Part shown: positions 55,957 through 57,286 of the stretch, one piece after another | Layout of the letters: the number at the start of each line of letters is the position of its first letter | How positions within the stretch are numbered: the first letter of the stretch is position 1 | DNA from: Pseudomonadota bacterium | GTDB lineage: Bacteria > Pseudomonadota > Gammaproteobacteria > UBA5335 | Length of the DNA stretch: 57,286 nucleotides | Assembly (NCBI GenBank): GCA_002862435.1 | Contig: PKDC01000046.1 | Span: 1-57,286 of the forward strand | Direction: 5' to 3' | Notes under the pieces: generated by a model | Databases searched by the model: none | Told to the model about the DNA's origin: nothing | What the model saw: the letters and a program-made list of their open reading frames with translations, nothing else | Made by a program: the position numbers and the translations under genes

Positions 55957-57286
55957 ATGACCATGAAGTTCAATTCCGGTCGGCGCCATTTCCTGCAACT
56001 GACGGCGGCGGGCGGAGGCGCCCTGGTGCTGGGCCTGCAACTCACCGGCTGCACGCCGGCGGCGGGTCCGGATGCGGCGGGCCGTTTTGCCCCCAATGCC
56101 TGGATCCGTATCGATCCCGACGGCACGGTGACCCTGTTGGTGGCGCGCTCGGAAATGGGCCAGGGCGTGATGACTGCGCTGCCCATGCTGCTGGCCGAGG
56201 AACTGGAAGTGGACCTGGAAAGGGTGACGGTGGCCTTTGCCCCCGCCGATCGCGTCTATGACAACCCCATGATGTTCATCCAGGCGACCGGCGGCAGCAC
56301 GTCGGTGATGACCTCATGGGAACCGCTGCGCGAGGCCGGCGCCGCAGCCCGGGAGATGCTGCGGGCCGCCGCAGCGGCGCGTTGGCAGGTGCCCGTGGCT
56401 GAATGTCGCGCCCAGGCGGGGCAGATCCATCACGATGCCAGCGGTCGACAGGCGGGATATGGCGAACTGGCGACGGAGGCCGCCGCTCAACCGGTGCCCC
56501 GCAAGGTGGCGCTCAAGTCGCCCGCTCAGTTCCGCCTCATCGGTCACGAGCAGCGCCGGCTCGATGCCCACGACAAGGTCACCGGTCGCGCCGGATTCGG
56601 CATGGACGTGCGCCTGCCCGATCTTCTGGTGGCCTGCATCGCCCGACCGCCCGTCTTCGGCGCGCGGCTGCTGCATCTGGAGGATGCCGCGGCGCGGGCC
56701 GTGCCGGGGGTGCGGGAGGTGTTCGTCATCGCCAGCGGCGTGGCCGTACTGGCCGAGGGCTATTGGGCCGCGCGCCAGGGGCGCGATGCCTTGGCGATCA
56801 CCTGGGATCCGCCCCCCGCCCCGGCCGCTGACAGCACCACCGTCGCGGCGCAGTTGCGGGGACTGTTGGCCCACCCCGGTTTGCGGGTTCGCCAGGATGG
56901 CAGCCCCTTGGAGGTCATCGACCAGGCGCCGCGCACCCTGGAATCCATATATGAAGTGCCCCTGCTGGCCCACGCCACCATGGAACCAATGAACGCCACT
57001 GCCTGGATTCACGAGGGCCGCTGCGAACTGTGGGTACCGACGCAGAATCAGGGCGGCGCACGGGACACGGCCGCCGCGCTGGCCGGCGTGGCCGTTGCCA
57101 ATGTCGTGGTGCATACCACCCAGATGGGGGGTGGCTTTGGCCGCCGCGTCGCCAATGATTTCGTCGCCGAGGCCGTGGCCTGCGCGCTCAAGACACCCCA
57201 CCCCGTGAAAGTCGTCTGGACGCGGGAGGACGACACCGGCCACGACTTCTACCGGCCGCCGGTATCCCACCGCCTCACGGCTGGGC
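55957..57286 (+). CDS. iorB: Molybdopterin-binding aldehyde/isoquinoline oxidoreductase large subunit, 3' end missing
   Basis: The frame is open from ATG 55957 to the window's end (443 residues so far; the family is about 730-780). A twin-arginine signal GRRHFLQLTAAGGG (Arg9-Arg10) with a hydrophobic stretch indicates Tat export. Conserved molybdopterin-site blocks: ARSEMGQGVMTALPMLLAEEL, GGSTSV, KVTGRAGFGMDV, YEVPLLAHATMEPMNATA and the motif TTQMGGGFGRRVANDF. It pairs with the iron-sulfur subunit just upstream to form a periplasmic two-subunit enzyme of the IorAB type, usually fed by a cytochrome c. The stop and any further genes lie outside the window. Confidence 0.93.
   Translation, partial: MTMKFNSGRRHFLQLTAAGGGALVLGLQLTGCTPAAGPDAAGRFAPNAWIRIDPDGTVTLLVARSEMGQGVMTALPMLLAEELEVDLERVTVAFAPADRVYDNPMMFIQATGGSTSVMTSWEPLREAGAAAREMLRAAAAARWQVPVAECRAQAGQIHHDASGRQAGYGELATEAAAQPVPRKVALKSPAQFRLIGHEQRRLDAHDKVTGRAGFGMDVRLPDLLVACIARPPVFGARLLHLEDAAARAVPGVREVFVIASGVAVLAEGYWAARQGRDALAITWDPPPAPAADSTTVAAQLRGLLAHPGLRVRQDGSPLEVIDQAPRTLESIYEVPLLAHATMEPMNATAWIHEGRCELWVPTQNQGGARDTAAALAGVAVANVVVHTTQMGGGFGRRVANDFVAEAVACALKTPHPVKVVWTREDDTGHDFYRPPVSHRLTAG

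Overview
The window is a high-GC, gene-dense stretch of bacterial chromosome with no rRNA, no recognisable insertion sequence, no phage genes and no CRISPR array. The gene set (HrcA with a CIRCE operator plus sigma32-type heat-shock promoters, BamE, UbiK, Fur, ComM/YifB, MnmG, DUF2970, FmdB next to aspS, PII-AmtB) points to a gammaproteobacterium. Gene order hrcA-grpE-dnaK-dnaJ-dapB-carA-carB-greA fits a Chromatiales-like or Competibacter-like lineage, but that placement is inference from gene content only.

Layout. 1-2.2 kb: 3' part of valS, carrying an AT-rich in-frame insertion. 2.2-2.8 kb: two small conserved genes on the minus strand. 2.9-7.0 kb: MoxR ATPase - DUF58 - transglutaminase (TgpA) operon. 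6.9-18.2 kb: a long minus-strand run, hrcA-grpE-dnaK-dnaJ-dapB-carA-carB-greA-DUF4149, with a CIRCE operator at its head, heat-shock promoters before grpE and dnaK, a hairpin between dnaK and dnaJ, and a separate sigma70-type promoter for carAB. 18.3-21.8 kb: nadK-recN, then fur and bamE diverging. 22-27 kb (minus): clpB with its own sigma32-type promoter, fmdB, aspS. 27-30 kb: an MgtA-type P-type ATPase behind a long gene-free leader. 30-35 kb (minus): a GH15 glucoamylase with a small partner gene and an acyl-CoA synthetase preceded by a perfect FNR/Anr-type box. 35.3 kb: tRNA-Arg(CCG). 35.5-39 kb: membrane-anchored cytochrome c, a permuted papain-fold protein, comM and ubiK.

39-46.5 kb is a nitrogen region. 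It holds two tandem PII genes and amtB behind a sigma54-type promoter with an NtrC-like site. Facing it, after a DUF4124 gene, is an ethanolamine cluster (permease, eutB, eutC) that also has a clear sigma54 -24/-12 element, with two NtrC-like sites at glnA-like spacing. I read this as one nitrogen-limitation circuit for ammonium and ethanolamine.

46.5-57.3 kb: mnmG, overlapped by an orphan oligopeptide-binding lipoprotein instead of the usual rsmG; a methyltransferase; a PAPS-type sulfotransferase; a ureE-ureF pair with no other urease gene in view; two small overlapping ORFs; a DUF3617 protein; a GGDEF diguanylate cyclase; and an isoquinoline-1-oxidoreductase-type molybdenum hydroxylase (iorA, partial iorB) running off the right edge.

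I do not see a clear new multi-gene system. The best leads are the double sigma54/NtrC control of ammonium and ethanolamine uptake, the combined CIRCE/sigma32 heat-shock wiring, the foreign-looking insertion in valS, the FNR box at the acyl-CoA synthetase, and several orphan genes (ureEF, sulfotransferase, oligopeptide-binding lipoprotein, small unknowns).
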